A stretch of DNA of 64,000 nucleotides from CAMFLJ01 sp965279255 (GCA_965279255.1 OZ257146.1:2604001-2668000); one strand, 5' to 3'. Numbered from the stretch's first letter, positions 42,388 to 50,493 are shown. Made by a program: numbers and translations. Notes: generated from the sequence alone by a model not told the origin.

Positions 42388-43584
42388 CTACTTCCGGGGA
42401 AGGCCGAGCACGCGCTCGGCGACGACGTTGCGCTGGATCTCGTTGGTGCCGGCGTAGATCGGGCCCGAGAGCGAGAACTCGTAGCCCTTCATCCAGGCAC
42501 CTCCGTCGACGGCGCCGGGGGCGTCGTCGATCAGCTCGGCGGTGGGGCCGAGCAGCCGGAGCGCGGTCTCGTGGAGACGCACGTCGAGCTCGGACCAGAA
42601 GATCTTGGTGAGGCTGGAGCGGGCGCCCTGCGAGCGCCCCTCGACCAGGCCGGACACGTCGGCGAGGGTGGCGAGGCGGTAGGCCTCGGCCTCCATCCAC
42701 GACTGGGCGACGTCGTCGCGCAGCGACGGGTCGCCGGCACCCACGGCGGCGAGGTCGCCGGTGGCGGCCAGCGCCGAGCGGCGCTTCCAGAGGTCGACGA
42801 GGCGGTCGGCGGCAGCGCAGAAGCGGCCCGGCGAGCGGAGGGTGAGGCCCCGCTCGGAGGAGGTGGTGGCCATGGCGACGGCCCAACCCTCGTTGACCCC
42901 GCCGAGGACGAGGTCGTCAGCGACGAACACGTCGTCGAAGAAGACCTCGGCGAAGCCCTCGTCGCCGTCGAGGCGCTCGACCCCGCGGACGGTGACGCCG
43001 GGGGCGTCGAGCGGGACCATGAGATAGGTCATGCCGCTGTGGCGGGCGGCGTCGGGGTCGGTGCGGAAGAGGCCGAACACCCAGTTGCAGAAGGCGCCCC
43101 GGGTGGTCCAGGTCTTCTGGCCGTTGAGCACCCAGCCGCCGCGCTCGTCGTCGCGAGCGGCGCGGCTCTTGATGCCGGCGAGGTCGGAGCCGGCGTCGGG
43201 CTCGGACCAGCCCTGGCACCACAGGTCGTCGGCGGCGGCCATGGCGGGCAGGAAGCGGGCCTTCTGCTCGTCGGTGCCGAACTCGAAGATGGTGGGGGCG
43301 AGCAGGAAGATGCCGTTCTGGGTGACCCGCTGGGGGCCGCCCGCCCGGTAGTACTCCTCCTCGAAGATGAGCCACTCCCAGAGGGATGCGCCGCGGCCGC
43401 CGTACTCCTCGGGCCACGACACGACCGACCAGCGCGCCTCGAAGAGCTTCTTCTCCCACTCGACGTGCAGGTCGAAGCCCTCACGGGTGTCGCCCGACGG
43501 CAGGCCGGTCGGGACGTTGGCTTCCAGCCACGCCCGGGCCTCGGCCCGGAAGGCCTCCTCGGCCTCGGTGAAGTTCAGGTCCAC
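42388..43584 (-). CDS. Acyl-CoA dehydrogenase, large subunit-like
   Basis: 398 residues from GTG 43584, with GGAGGGG upstream. N-terminal MDLNFTEAEEAFRAEARAWLEANVP; FAD/substrate segments WCQGWSEPDAGSDLAGIKSRA and GWVLNGQKTWTTRGAFCNWVFGLFRTD; the C-terminal YAGTNEIQRNVVAERVLGLPRK, which closes the FAD site. Similar to actinobacterial FadE proteins for sterol side chains or branched acyl-CoAs. First gene of the unit, transcribed away from the amidohydrolase gene across two shared palindromic operators. Confidence 0.93.
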   Translation of the reverse strand: MDLNFTEAEEAFRAEARAWLEANVPTGLPSGDTREGFDLHVEWEKKLFEARWSVVSWPEEYGGRGASLWEWLIFEEEYYRAGGPQRVTQNGIFLLAPTIFEFGTDEQKARFLPAMAAADDLWCQGWSEPDAGSDLAGIKSRAARDDERGGWVLNGQKTWTTRGAFCNWVFGLFRTDPDAARHSGMTYLMVPLDAPGVTVRGVERLDGDEGFAEVFFDDVFVADDLVLGGVNEGWAVAMATTSSERGLTLRSPGRFCAAADRLVDLWKRRSALAATGDLAAVGAGDPSLRDDVAQSWMEAEAYRLATLADVSGLVEGRSQGARSSLTKIFWSELDVRLHETALRLLGPTAELIDDAPGAVDGGAWMKGYEFSLSGPIYAGTNEIQRNVVAERVLGLPRK

Positions 43585-43632
43585 GGCACCCCTCCGGCTC
43601 AACTCGGTCGGCGGGCGATCGTAGGCCACGGT

Positions 43633-43647
43633 CTGACGGGCCGTCAG
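43633..43647. promoter_or_regulatory. Operator palindrome 1 (CTGACGG-G-CCGTCAG)
   Basis: Perfect 7+1+7 inverted repeat 49 bases upstream of the acyl-CoA dehydrogenase start, in the 240-base divergent region. Shares the CTGACGG/CCGTCAG-type core with the second site 47 bases away (first bases 43633 and 43694 are 61 apart). Probably bound by a TetR-type repressor encoded elsewhere. Confidence 0.55.
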
Positions 43648-43693
43648 TTCCGGGTAGGTCCCCGGGACGTGGCGTTCGACACCCCTGGAGCAG

Positions 43694-43714
43694 AACCTGA
43701 CGGGTCGTCAGGTT
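43694..43714. promoter_or_regulatory. Operator palindrome 2 (AACCTGACG-GGT-CGTCAGGTT)
   Basis: Perfect inverted repeat with 9-base arms and a 3-base centre, followed by TTTTCG. Lies between the two divergent start codons and shares the CTGACG core with the site at 43633. The two sites together would let one regulator control both the acyl-CoA dehydrogenase pair and the amidohydrolase. Confidence 0.6.
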
Positions 43715-43824
43715 TTTCGTTACGATGATGCGACCGGGGGGTCGGACCCCCTCGGACAGATCCGACGACAGATCCGACGAGGGGCCCCACCACGGGGGCA
43801 CCCGACCACACAGGAGAGCACCCC

Positions 43825-45069
43825 GTGACGATCACCGCCCCCGATCCCACGACGACCGGCGCCAAGCGGTCCGTCCCGAAGTTCGTCAGCGTCGACGACC
43901 ACGTCATCGAGCCCGCCGGCGTCTGGCAGGACCGCCTGCCCGAGAAGTACAAGGCCATCGGCCCCCGCCTCGAGCGCCTCCGCGTCGACAACCTCAAGTT
44001 CGACGGCATCAACTACAGCTTCGACATCATCGACTCGAGCGCCTCCGAGGGGAAGCTCGCCGACTTCTGGTGCTACGAGGACATCAAGGTCCCGATGCGC
44101 CGGATCATCACAGCCGTCGGCTTCCCGCCCGAGGAGCGCACCCTCATCCCCGTGACCTACGAGGAGATGCGCAAGGGCTGCTGGGACCAGACCGCCCGCC
44201 TCGAGGACATGGACGCCAACCACACCGAGGCGTCGCTCTGCTTCCCGACCTTCCCCCGCTTCTGCGGCCAGACCTTCACCGAGGCCAAGGACAAGGAGCT
44301 CGCCCTCCTGTGCGTCCAGGCCTACAACGACTGGATGGTCGAGGAGTGGTGCGGCGGTGCCGGTGCCGGCCGGCTCATCCCGCTGATCATCGTCCCCCTG
44401 TGGGACGCCGACCTCGCCGCCGCCGAGGTGCGCCGCAACGCCGCCCGCGGCGTGCACGCCGTGTGCTTCTCCGAGATCCCGCCGTTCCTGGGCCTCCCGA
44501 GCATCCACACCGGCTACTGGGAGCCCTTCTTCCAGGCCTGCGCCGAGACCGAGACCGTCATCAACATGCACATCGGCTCCTCGTCGCGGATGCCCGCCAC
44601 GTCTCCTGACGCCCCCGCCGGCGTGCAGGCCACGCTGAGCTTCAACAACGCCATGGGCTCGCTCGCCGACTGGCTCTTCTCCGGCATCCTGGTGCGCCAC
44701 CCCACCCTGAAGCTGGCCTACTCCGAGGGCCAGATGGGCTGGATCCCCTACGCCCTCGAGCGTGCCCACAGCGTGTGGAAGGAGTTCCGGGGCTGGGCGT
44801 TCGACACCACCGCGGTGCCCGAGCCGCCGGAGTTCTACTTCCGGCGCCAGGTCTTCGCCTGCTTCTTCCGCGACAACTTCGGCCTGAAGAACCTCGAGGA
44901 CGTCGGCGTCGACAACGTCACCTTCGAGACCGACTACCCGCACTCGGACTCCACGTGGCCCGACACCCGGGAGATCTTCACCGACATGGTCTCGGACCTC
45001 AGCGACGAGCAGGTGTACAAGATCGCCCGCGGCAACGCGATCCGCATGCTGTCACTCGACCTGGACTGA
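43825..45069 (+). CDS. Amidohydrolase family 2 protein (ACMSD-like)
   Basis: TIM-barrel metal-dependent hydrolase or decarboxylase of 414 residues. Metal motif DDHVIEPAGVW (residues 24-34, DxH with EP), DMDANHTEASLCFPTFPRF, INMHIGSSSRMP (His), SGILVRHPTLKLAYSEGQMGWIPYALER, and the terminal Asp in VTFETDYPHSDSTWP. Relatives include enzymes of aromatic and steroid catabolism. GTG 43825 follows GGAGAG by six bases. Divergent from, and sharing operators with, the acyl-CoA dehydrogenases, which suggests one catabolic route. Confidence 0.92.
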   Translation: MTITAPDPTTTGAKRSVPKFVSVDDHVIEPAGVWQDRLPEKYKAIGPRLERLRVDNLKFDGINYSFDIIDSSASEGKLADFWCYEDIKVPMRRIITAVGFPPEERTLIPVTYEEMRKGCWDQTARLEDMDANHTEASLCFPTFPRFCGQTFTEAKDKELALLCVQAYNDWMVEEWCGGAGAGRLIPLIIVPLWDADLAAAEVRRNAARGVHAVCFSEIPPFLGLPSIHTGYWEPFFQACAETETVINMHIGSSSRMPATSPDAPAGVQATLSFNNAMGSLADWLFSGILVRHPTLKLAYSEGQMGWIPYALERAHSVWKEFRGWAFDTTAVPEPPEFYFRRQVFACFFRDNFGLKNLEDVGVDNVTFETDYPHSDSTWPDTREIFTDMVSDLSDEQVYKIARGNAIRMLSLDLD

Positions 45070-45113
45070 CCGACACCCACCGGGCCGGCGACGCCACGCG
45101 TCGGCGCCCTGCG

Positions 45114-45737
45114 GTGGACCGAGCGTTCGAGGAGGGGGCTACCGTTGCGGCGGTGGCCCCCTCTTCCGTTCGTCGCCGCGGCACCTTCGGTGCCTTCCGC
45201 CGGCCGTTCCTGACCGACCCGGTCTTCTGGATCGCCGCCGCGCTCGCCATCGCCATCGGTCTCGTGATCAGCGCCGCCCTCGTCGCCCTCGGTGGCCGGG
45301 TGCCCGACTCGGTCCTGAGCTGGGGTGTGGCGCTCCTGATCTTCGTGATCGCCGGCTGGTTGAGCTTCAAGCTCCTGGCCATGGGCCTCAACACCAGCCG
45401 GGCGCTGGAGGAGACCGAGGTCGCGAGCCCGAAGCGGGCGGCCTCGCTCGAGAGCACCGGCCGCTCGGCGGGCGCCCTCGCCGGCAAGGGCGCCGCCTCG
45501 CTGATGAAGCGGGGCAGGAAGAAGGGCGCCGCCACCGCTCCCCCTGCAGCCGCCGCCCCCACCCCGGCACCAGCCCCGACTCCCGCACCGGCCCCGGCCC
45601 CCGCTCCTGCACCGGCGGCGGCCCAGCCCGCCCCTCAGCCCGCGGCCGACGACGACGTGACCGTCGACAAGGCGGCCCGGGTGCTCGGCTCGATGGTCGG
45701 CAAGCGCCTGGCCGCCCGCCGCAAGGACACCGAGTAG
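45114..45737 (+). CDS. Two-helix membrane protein with Pro-Ala linker, unknown function
   Basis: 207 residues if started at GTG 45114; GTG 45153 is an alternative 13 codons later, and neither has an ideal ribosome site. Two membrane helices (about residues 38-60 and 68-91 from the first start) are followed by a basic/Ala segment and a low-complexity linker of repeated Pro-Ala (APTPAPAPTPAPAPAPAP). The end is a conserved-looking DDVTVDKAARVLGSMVGKRLAARR. The N-terminus is basic (SSVRRRGTFGAFRR). It lies between the amidohydrolase and an SDR gene (three-base gap), so is in their operon. Family not recognised. Confidence 0.75.
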   Translation: MDRAFEEGATVAAVAPSSVRRRGTFGAFRRPFLTDPVFWIAAALAIAIGLVISAALVALGGRVPDSVLSWGVALLIFVIAGWLSFKLLAMGLNTSRALEETEVASPKRAASLESTGRSAGALAGKGAASLMKRGRKKGAATAPPAAAAPTPAPAPTPAPAPAPAPAPAAAQPAPQPAADDDVTVDKAARVLGSMVGKRLAARRKDTE

Positions 45738-45739
45738 CG

Positions 45740-46486
45740 GTGGACCTCGGCATCTCCGGTCGCCGGGCCGCCGTCGCCGCCGCGTCGTCCGGACTCGGGC
45801 TCGCCACCGCCCGGGCCCTCGCCGCCGAAGGCGTGCGGGTCGTCATCGGCGCCCGCACCGCGGAGAAGCTCGAGGCGGCCGCCGCATCCATCGACGGCGA
45901 CGTCATCGCCGTGGTCGGCGACGTGGGCACCCCGGACGGCGCCACCGCGTGGGCCCGGGCCGCGGCCGAGGCGCTGGGCGGGGTCGACATCCTCGTCACC
46001 AACGCCGGAGGCCCGCCGGCCGGGAACTTCGCCTCCACCGACCTCGACGCCTACGCCCCGGCGCTCGACCTCAACCTGCTCTCGGTCGTGGCCATGTGCA
46101 AGGAGCTCGTGCCCCCGATGCAGGCCCGGGGTTGGGGCCGGGTCGCGGCCATCACCTCGGTGTCGGTGCGCCAGCCCCTCCCCTACCTGATCCTCTCCAA
46201 CACGGCGCGGGCGGGGGCCACCGGCTTCCTGAAGACCCTCGCCCTCGAGGTGGCCGGCGACGGCGTCACGGTGAACTCCGTGCTGCCCGGCACCCACGAC
46301 ACCGATCGCATACGCAGCCTGCACGGCGGCGACATGACCAACGCCGGCGCCGACATCCCCGTCGGCGAGATCGGCCGGCCCGACGACTTCGGCAAGGTCG
46401 TGGCGTTCCTCTGCAGCGACCAGGCCCGCTTCATCACCGGTGCCGCAGTGCCGGTCGACGGCGGCGCCGTCCGCGGCCTGCTCTAG
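45740..46486 (+). CDS. Short-chain dehydrogenase-like protein without canonical Tyr-Lys
   Basis: 248 residues, BKR-like SDR. The cofactor region GRRAAVAAASSGLGLATARALAAEG deviates from the usual TGxxxGIG, and at the catalytic position YxxxK the sequence is SNTAR (in LILSNTARAGATGFLK). The catalytic Ser (ITSVS) and the NAG motif (LVTNAGGPP) remain. This matches the recognised BKR-like group that lacks a perfect catalytic tetrad. GTG 45740 is three bases after the membrane protein stop. It may still bind NADP or act on an unusual substrate. Confidence 0.88.
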   Translation: MDLGISGRRAAVAAASSGLGLATARALAAEGVRVVIGARTAEKLEAAAASIDGDVIAVVGDVGTPDGATAWARAAAEALGGVDILVTNAGGPPAGNFASTDLDAYAPALDLNLLSVVAMCKELVPPMQARGWGRVAAITSVSVRQPLPYLILSNTARAGATGFLKTLALEVAGDGVTVNSVLPGTHDTDRIRSLHGGDMTNAGADIPVGEIGRPDDFGKVVAFLCSDQARFITGAAVPVDGGAVRGLL

Positions 46487-46563
46487 CTCGATCGAGGGCG
46501 ACAGCGTCCCGCGCCCGCTCGCCTCCCTGCGACGCGACACCCGGTGGTCGCCGTGCGGGCGGG

Positions 46564-47034
46564 TCAGCCCTCGGTCTCGTCGGGCGGTCCGCTCTGCTTC
46601 GCCCGGTGTGCGGCGGCGAGGGCAGCGAGGGCACGACGCAGCTGCGCCTGCTCGGCCTGGCTCAGGGGCGCGAGCAGGGCCTGCTCGGCCTCGTCGCTGG
46701 CCCGGGTGGCGCGCCGGAGGGTCCGCTCGCCCAGATCGGTGATCTCGACGACGTTCCGCCGCCGATCGCTCGGGTCGGCTCGACGCCGAACCAGTCCCTT
46801 GCCCTCGAGCAGGTCGACGTAGGTGACCATCGTCGTGCGGTCGATGCCGAGGGCGTGGGCGGCCTCCTGCTGCGACGCGGACCGCAGGCCGGAGACCGCC
46901 ATCAGCAGCGAGAGCTCCCGCGCCGTCAGATCGAGGGGGGCCAGGACCCGGTCGTTCAACTCCTCGAGGTCGAGGAACGCGTGCTTGAGGAGGTAGCCGA
47001 GCCGTCTGTGCACTTCGAGCTCGTCGTCGTCCAT
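46564..47034 (-). CDS. MarR family transcriptional regulator
   Basis: 156 residues with the MarR winged helix: LTARELSLLMAVSGLRSASQQEAAHALGIDRTTMVTYVDLLEGKGLVRRRADPSDRRRNVVEITDLG, where the recognition helix and the DxRxR wing are clear. Diverges from the NAD-epimerase gene at 47135, with two palindromic sites in the 100-base gap, so it probably represses itself and that gene. Ligand unknown. Confidence 0.93.
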   Translation of the reverse strand: MDDDELEVHRRLGYLLKHAFLDLEELNDRVLAPLDLTARELSLLMAVSGLRSASQQEAAHALGIDRTTMVTYVDLLEGKGLVRRRADPSDRRRNVVEITDLGERTLRRATRASDEAEQALLAPLSQAEQAQLRRALAALAAAHRAKQSGPPDETEG

Positions 47035-47054
47035 GACGAAAGAATACCGACCTC

Positions 47055-47082
47055 CTGATTGTCAGTATGACTGATGATCAGT
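47055..47082. promoter_or_regulatory. Paired MarR operator sites
   Basis: CTGATTGTCAG (47055-47065) and the perfect 6+1+6 palindrome ACTGAT-G-ATCAGT (47070-47082) are near-copies whose centres are 16 bases apart. They lie 20-80 bases from both divergent starts and form an AT-rich patch. Position and symmetry fit sites for the adjacent MarR protein. Confidence 0.6.
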
Positions 47083-47134
47083 AGGCTCACCCAATCTTCC
47101 CCGCGACTCCGGGGTCCGACCAAGGAGCACAACC

Positions 47135-47950
47135 ATGAACCTCTTCGTAAGCGGCGGCACCGGCCTCGTCGGCGCCCGCCTGCTCCCCCGCCTCCGCGAG
47201 GCCGGCCACGACTGCCGGGCGCTGGTGCGACCAGGTCGCCTCCTCCCCTCGGGCATCACCGCCGTCGAGGGCGACCTGCTCGATCCAGGCTCACTCTCCG
47301 CCGCGCTGGAGGGCGTCGACGCAGTCATCCACCTGGCGGCCCTGTTCCGGACCCACGACGACGTGGCCATCCGCCAAGTCAACCTCGACGGCACCCGCAA
47401 TCTGATCGCCGCGACGCTCGAGGCTTCACCGAGCGCCCGGTTCGTGATGACGAGCACGAGCAACGTCTATGCCGACGTCGGCCCTCACCCCGCCCGAGAG
47501 GACGACCCGACCGAGGCCACGGCCGCGTATCCGGCCAGCAAGGTCGCCGCCGAGTCCGATCTGCGGGCGAGCGGACTTACCTGGTCGATCCTGCGCCTCG
47601 GGTTCGTCTACGGCGACGGCGACGGCCACATCGACGACCTGCCGGCCCGGGTACCCCAGATGGGCTGGCACCCGGCCCGGGCCCTCGCCGTGGTGCACCA
47701 CCGCGACGTCGCCCAGATGGTCGAGCTCGCGCTCACCGGCGCCACCGACGGCCGGACCGTCAACGTGGTCGCGGACGCCTCGATCACGATCGGTGAGCTC
47801 ACCGCGATCGCCGGCGAGCCGATGGCGCCGTCGAACGAGCCCCTCGACCACCCGTGGAGCGGGCACGACGACGGATCCGCGGCCCGCTCTCTGGGGTTCC
47901 GGCCATCGGTGCAGACGGTCTACGACGCTCAGCGCGACGGCATCCTCTGA
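47135..47950 (+). CDS. NAD-dependent epimerase/dehydratase family protein (MarR-controlled)
   Basis: 271-residue extended SDR: NLFVSGGTGLVGARLLPRLREAGHDCRALVR, VIHLAALFRTH, FVMTSTSNVYADVG, AYPASKVAAESDLRASGL (YxxxK as YPASK), LRLGFVYGDGDGHIDDL and VVHHRDVAQMVELAL. ATG 47135 has AAGGAG seven bases upstream. Regulated, by position, from the MarR gene upstream. Resembles NDP-sugar or phenolic-aldehyde reductase types; the substrate is open. Confidence 0.9.
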   Translation: MNLFVSGGTGLVGARLLPRLREAGHDCRALVRPGRLLPSGITAVEGDLLDPGSLSAALEGVDAVIHLAALFRTHDDVAIRQVNLDGTRNLIAATLEASPSARFVMTSTSNVYADVGPHPAREDDPTEATAAYPASKVAAESDLRASGLTWSILRLGFVYGDGDGHIDDLPARVPQMGWHPARALAVVHHRDVAQMVELALTGATDGRTVNVVADASITIGELTAIAGEPMAPSNEPLDHPWSGHDDGSAARSLGFRPSVQTVYDAQRDGIL

Positions 47951-47988
47951 CGCCCGGGGCATCTTCCGCCGGCCATCCTGACCCGTCC

Positions 47989-48035
47989 GGGCCGACGGTC
48001 GGCCGACGGTCGGGCCGAGGGTCGGGTCGATGGTC
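47989..48035. repeat. Short tandem repeat, 11-12 base units
   Basis: Four consecutive imperfect units GGGCCGACGGTC, GGCCGACGGTC, GGGCCGAGGGTC, GGGTCGATGGTC lie between the convergent epimerase and 2H-GNAT genes and touch the stop codon of the latter. The GACGGTC core recurs in the larger repeat at 52588. Confidence 0.7.
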
Positions 48036-48897
48036 AGGCCGACGCCACGTCCGGCCGGACCGCGTGATGCCAGGCGGCCGTCAGCTGGCGGGCGATGCCC
48101 TCACGCCGCTGGTCAGGGGCGACGAGCAACGACCGCAGCTCGGACCGGCCCGAGCCGCCCCACCCACGCGCCACCCCCACCACCGCACCCCGGCGGCGGG
48201 CGGTGACGACGACCTGCTCGCAGCCGGGTGGCGCGTCCGAGCGGGGCACGTGGGGCTCGTCGTCGGGCCACGACCCGGTCTCGAAGGCGACCGCCTCCGG
48301 GTCGACCAGCCGGGTCACCGCGAGGTGGAGCTCGACCCCACCCCGCCCCACCACGATCGGAGGGGCGAACGGCGCATCGGCGATCGGCACCCACCGGCGG
48401 TGGACCTCGCCGTGGCGCTGCTCCTGCAGGAGGTGGACCCGGTCGAAGGCCGTCTCGACCACGAACCCCGACAGCGCCGCGATCGACGCCTCGATGCGCT
48501 CGGGCTCCATGTCGTCGGACAGCGTGACGTGGGGGACGAACCCGAAGGTGAGCGAGCGCTCGAGCGGCGGGAGGAAGACCGCGTCACGCAGGCGCCGAAG
48601 CACCGCGGTGGCATCGCCCCGACCGCCGACCGCGAGGTGGAGCGTCGGCGTGGCGGGCAGGAACGTCGACGGCGGACCGAGACGAAGGGTGAAGGGCCGC
48701 ACCGAGGCCGCCGCCGTGCGCAGCACCCGCAGGGCCTCGGGCAGGTCGTCGACCCGGACGTTCACCGGGGGCACGAGGGTGAGGTGCGGCGGCACCCGCT
48801 CGAGGGCGCCGTCGTCGCACGCCAGGCGGAGGCCGTCGACCTGGGTGGCGACGGGCTCGGGGAGCAGGAGGGCGACACCGAGGCGGAGCCGAGGCAC
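48034..48897 (-). CDS. 2H phosphoesterase (2'-5' RNA ligase-like) fused to GNAT domain
   Basis: 287 residues. Residues 1-~175 are a 2H phosphoesterase with both HxT motifs: PPHLTLVPP (His38, Thr40) and FVPHVTLSDD (His123, Thr125); known members cleave or form 2'-5' or cyclic phosphodiester bonds in RNA or nucleotides. Residues ~185-287 are a compact GNAT acetyltransferase with VVVTARRRGAVVGVARG, LRSLLVAPDQRREGIARQLTAAW (acetyl-CoA loop at 263-269). The GNAT part is on the short side. Starts GTG 48897, 22 bases from the divergent GATase gene. The substrate is unknown. Confidence 0.82.
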   Translation of the reverse strand: MPRLRLGVALLLPEPVATQVDGLRLACDDGALERVPPHLTLVPPVNVRVDDLPEALRVLRTAAASVRPFTLRLGPPSTFLPATPTLHLAVGGRGDATAVLRRLRDAVFLPPLERSLTFGFVPHVTLSDDMEPERIEASIAALSGFVVETAFDRVHLLQEQRHGEVHRRWVPIADAPFAPPIVVGRGGVELHLAVTRLVDPEAVAFETGSWPDDEPHVPRSDAPPGCEQVVVTARRRGAVVGVARGWGGSGRSELRSLLVAPDQRREGIARQLTAAWHHAVRPDVASA

Positions 48898-48919
48898 GTC
48901 GTGACGCTACCGTCCGCTG

Positions 48920-49633
48920 ATGGCCCGGGCACTGGTGGTGCAACACGTCGAGGTCGATGCGCCGGCGAAGGTCGCGACCGCGCTCGAGGCCGCCGGGGTG
49001 GAGCTGGAGGTGCACCGCACCGACCAGGCCGGCGCGCCACCCCCGATCGACGGGTTCGACGCGCTGGTCGTGATGGGCGGCCCCCAGTCGGCGCACTCCG
49101 ACGAGGGCTTCCCGACCCGACGGGCCGAGCTGGCGCTGATCGCGACGGCCGTGCGCCGGGAGCTCCCGGTGCTCGGCGTCTGCCTCGGGGCCCAGATGCT
49201 GGCCGAGGCCACCGGCGGCCGGGCGGTCCGGGGCACCGAGGGCCTGGAGGTCGGATGGGACGAGGTGACCCTCACACCCGCCGCGGCCGACGACGACCTC
49301 TTCACCGGCGTACCGGCCGCGTTCGCTCCCCTCCACTGGCACGGTGACACGGTGGTGCTGCCGGCCGGTGCCGTGCTGCTGGCGTCGAGCGGCCGCTATC
49401 CGAACCAGGCGTTCCGGGTGGGCCCTCGGGCATGGGGCATCCAGTTCCACCTCGAGGCCGACCGCGCGCTCGTCGAGGCGTTCGCCGCCGAATGGCCGAC
49501 GGAGGCCCGCCACCTCGACGGCGGTGCCGCCGGCATCGTCGCCGAGGCCGACCACCGCCTCGCCGCCCTGGCCCCGGTCACGGCCTCGATCCTCGGGCGC
49601 TTCGCCGCCACGGCCTGCAGCGACCGCCGCTGA
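48920..49633 (+). CDS. Class I glutamine amidotransferase-like protein
   Basis: 237 residues. Triad: Cys in LPVLGVCLGAQMLAEA, His and Glu in GIQFHLEADRALVEAF (the Glu two after His), with DALVVMGGPQSAHSDE before it and the LHWHGDTVVLPAGA segment typical of stand-alone GATase1 proteins (GMP-synthase-like). No synthase partner adjacent. Its TGA overlaps the ATG of the PPK2 gene (TGATG), so they are coupled. Function as a free amidase or in a complex is open. Confidence 0.9.
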   Translation: MARALVVQHVEVDAPAKVATALEAAGVELEVHRTDQAGAPPPIDGFDALVVMGGPQSAHSDEGFPTRRAELALIATAVRRELPVLGVCLGAQMLAEATGGRAVRGTEGLEVGWDEVTLTPAAADDDLFTGVPAAFAPLHWHGDTVVLPAGAVLLASSGRYPNQAFRVGPRAWGIQFHLEADRALVEAFAAEWPTEARHLDGGAAGIVAEADHRLAALAPVTASILGRFAATACSDRR

Positions 49634-50493
49634 TGGGCAACCATGTCGTCATGTCCGACACGCGCGCCTCCATCCCCGACATCGACCCGGACCAGTACCG
49701 GGTGCACCCGGGCACGTCGCTGCACCTCGACGACTGGTCGACCAACACGACCGACGGCTTCGACGGCAACAAGGCCCAGGCCCAGGAGGCGCTGGTCGGG
49801 ATGAACGAGCGCCTGGCCGAGCTCCAGCAGCTGCTCTACGCCGAGGCCGGCCACAAGATGCTGGTCGTGCTCCAGGGGATGGACACCTCGGGCAAGGACG
49901 GCACCATCAAGCACGTGTTCCGCACCATCAACCCGGTGGGCGTGAAGGTCGCCAACTTCAAGCGGCCCAACGACGTGGAGCTCGCCCACGACTACCTGTG
50001 GCGCATCCACGAGCACACGCCCCGCAACGGGCGCATGGTGATCTTCAACCGCAGCCACTACGAGGACGTGCTGGTGGTGCGGGTGCACGACCTGGTGCCC
50101 GAGAAGGTCTGGAGCCGCCGCTTCGAGCACATCCGGGGCTTCGAGAAGATGCTCACCGACGAGGGCACGGTGCTGGTGAAGCTGTTCCTCCACATCTCCA
50201 AGAAGGAGCAGAAGGCCCGGCTGCAGGAGCGCCTCGACAACCCGGCGAAGCACTGGAAGTTCGAGCACGGCGACGTCAGTGAACGGGCCCACTGGGACGC
50301 CTACATCGAGGCCTACGAAGAGGCCATCGCCGAGACCACCACCCACGCCGCGCCCTGGTACGTCGTGCCCGCCGACCGCAAGTGGTACCGCAACCTCGTC
50401 GTCTCGCAGCTGCTCATCGACAAGCTCGAGGCCCTCGGGATGTCCTACCCGAAGCCCATCGAAGGCATCGAGGACATCCGCCTCACCGACTGA
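49633..50493 (+). CDS. ppk2: Polyphosphate kinase 2 family protein
   Basis: Transfers phosphate between polyphosphate and nucleotides (usually AMP or ADP). 286 residues from ATG 49633, coupled with the GATase stop; ATG 49651 is an in-frame alternative. Walker A GMDTSGKDG (82-90), then TIKHVFRTINPVGVKVANFKRP, HDYLWRIHEHTP, the Walker B segment VIFNRSHYEDVLVVRVH (~137-153), LVKLFLHISKKEQKARLQERL, KHWKFEHGDVSERAHWD and APWYVVPADRKWYRNLVVSQ. Matches the single-domain polyphosphate:nucleotide phosphotransferase branch. Completes a polyphosphate theme with ppgK. Confidence 0.94.
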   Translation: MGNHVVMSDTRASIPDIDPDQYRVHPGTSLHLDDWSTNTTDGFDGNKAQAQEALVGMNERLAELQQLLYAEAGHKMLVVLQGMDTSGKDGTIKHVFRTINPVGVKVANFKRPNDVELAHDYLWRIHEHTPRNGRMVIFNRSHYEDVLVVRVHDLVPEKVWSRRFEHIRGFEKMLTDEGTVLVKLFLHISKKEQKARLQERLDNPAKHWKFEHGDVSERAHWDAYIEAYEEAIAETTTHAAPWYVVPADRKWYRNLVVSQLLIDKLEALGMSYPKPIEGIEDIRLTD

